A stretch of 14,217 bases of DNA, taken from an uncultured Lachnospiraceae bacterium (GTDB lineage: Bacteria; Bacillota; Clostridia; Lachnospirales; Lachnospiraceae). The notes beneath the pieces are model-generated. The model did no database searches, was not told the origin of the DNA, and saw only the letters and a program-made list of their open reading frames with translations. Positions 14,177 through 14,217 of this stretch are shown here, piece by piece. The position numbers and the translations under genes are program-made. Every line of letters starts with the position of its first letter. Positions within the stretch are counted from its first letter, which is position 1. The stretch spans positions 1 to 14,217 of the forward strand of contig CACXFD010000155.1 of NCBI GenBank assembly GCA_902766845.1. Direction: 5' to 3'.

Positions 14177-14217
14177 CATACCAGTTGCACATAATTTTGC
14201 CTGATTTGACCGGAAAA

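Overview
The window is a stretch of GC-rich bacterial chromosome carrying a compact division and cell wall (dcw/mra) cluster. Apart from the 3' end of cysK at the left edge, every gene lies on the minus strand, so transcription runs from high to low coordinates. The organism looks like a Gram-positive member of the Clostridia, perhaps Lachnospirales. The reasons are a DivIB-type FtsQ, an FtsL-like coiled-coil protein, a SpoVD/FtsI-type PBP with an FTRYMQRK-like entry to its membrane anchor, and an aminotransferase of the LDMSRGKP family. The assignment is an inference from protein style and cannot be fixed to genus.

Right to left (transcription order): a near-consensus promoter (14148-14176) drives a XerD-like tyrosine recombinase (13183-14037) that appears to have lost its catalytic tyrosine. 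A class I/II PLP aminotransferase (11745-13073) follows and ends in a set of 34-bp tandem repeats and a strong terminator (11557-11589). A second promoter, with four MraZ-box decamers just downstream of its -35 and -10, starts the main operon: mraZ, rsmH, ftsL, a class B PBP, mraY, murD, ftsW, ftsQ. ftsZ (794-1951) has its own promoter in a 337-bp AT-rich gap. It ends in two kinds of short tandem repeat and a terminator shared with the convergent cysK.

The genes work together. MraZ sets expression and RsmH methylates 16S rRNA. MurD and MraY make the wall precursor, FtsW and the PBP polymerise and cross-link it at the septum, FtsL and FtsQ hold that synthase in the divisome, and FtsZ organises it. 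murE, murF, murG and ftsA, often found in dcw clusters, are not in this window.

I see no unknown multi-gene system here. The unusual points are the catalytically degenerate XerD-like protein, short tandem repeats directly after the last gene of two transcription units (one copying the end of ftsZ), repeat-rich or hairpin-rich spacers inside the operon, a 9-bp hairpin between a perfect Shine-Dalgarno and a GTG of the PBP gene, and long acidic tails on the two extracytoplasmic proteins PBP and FtsQ.
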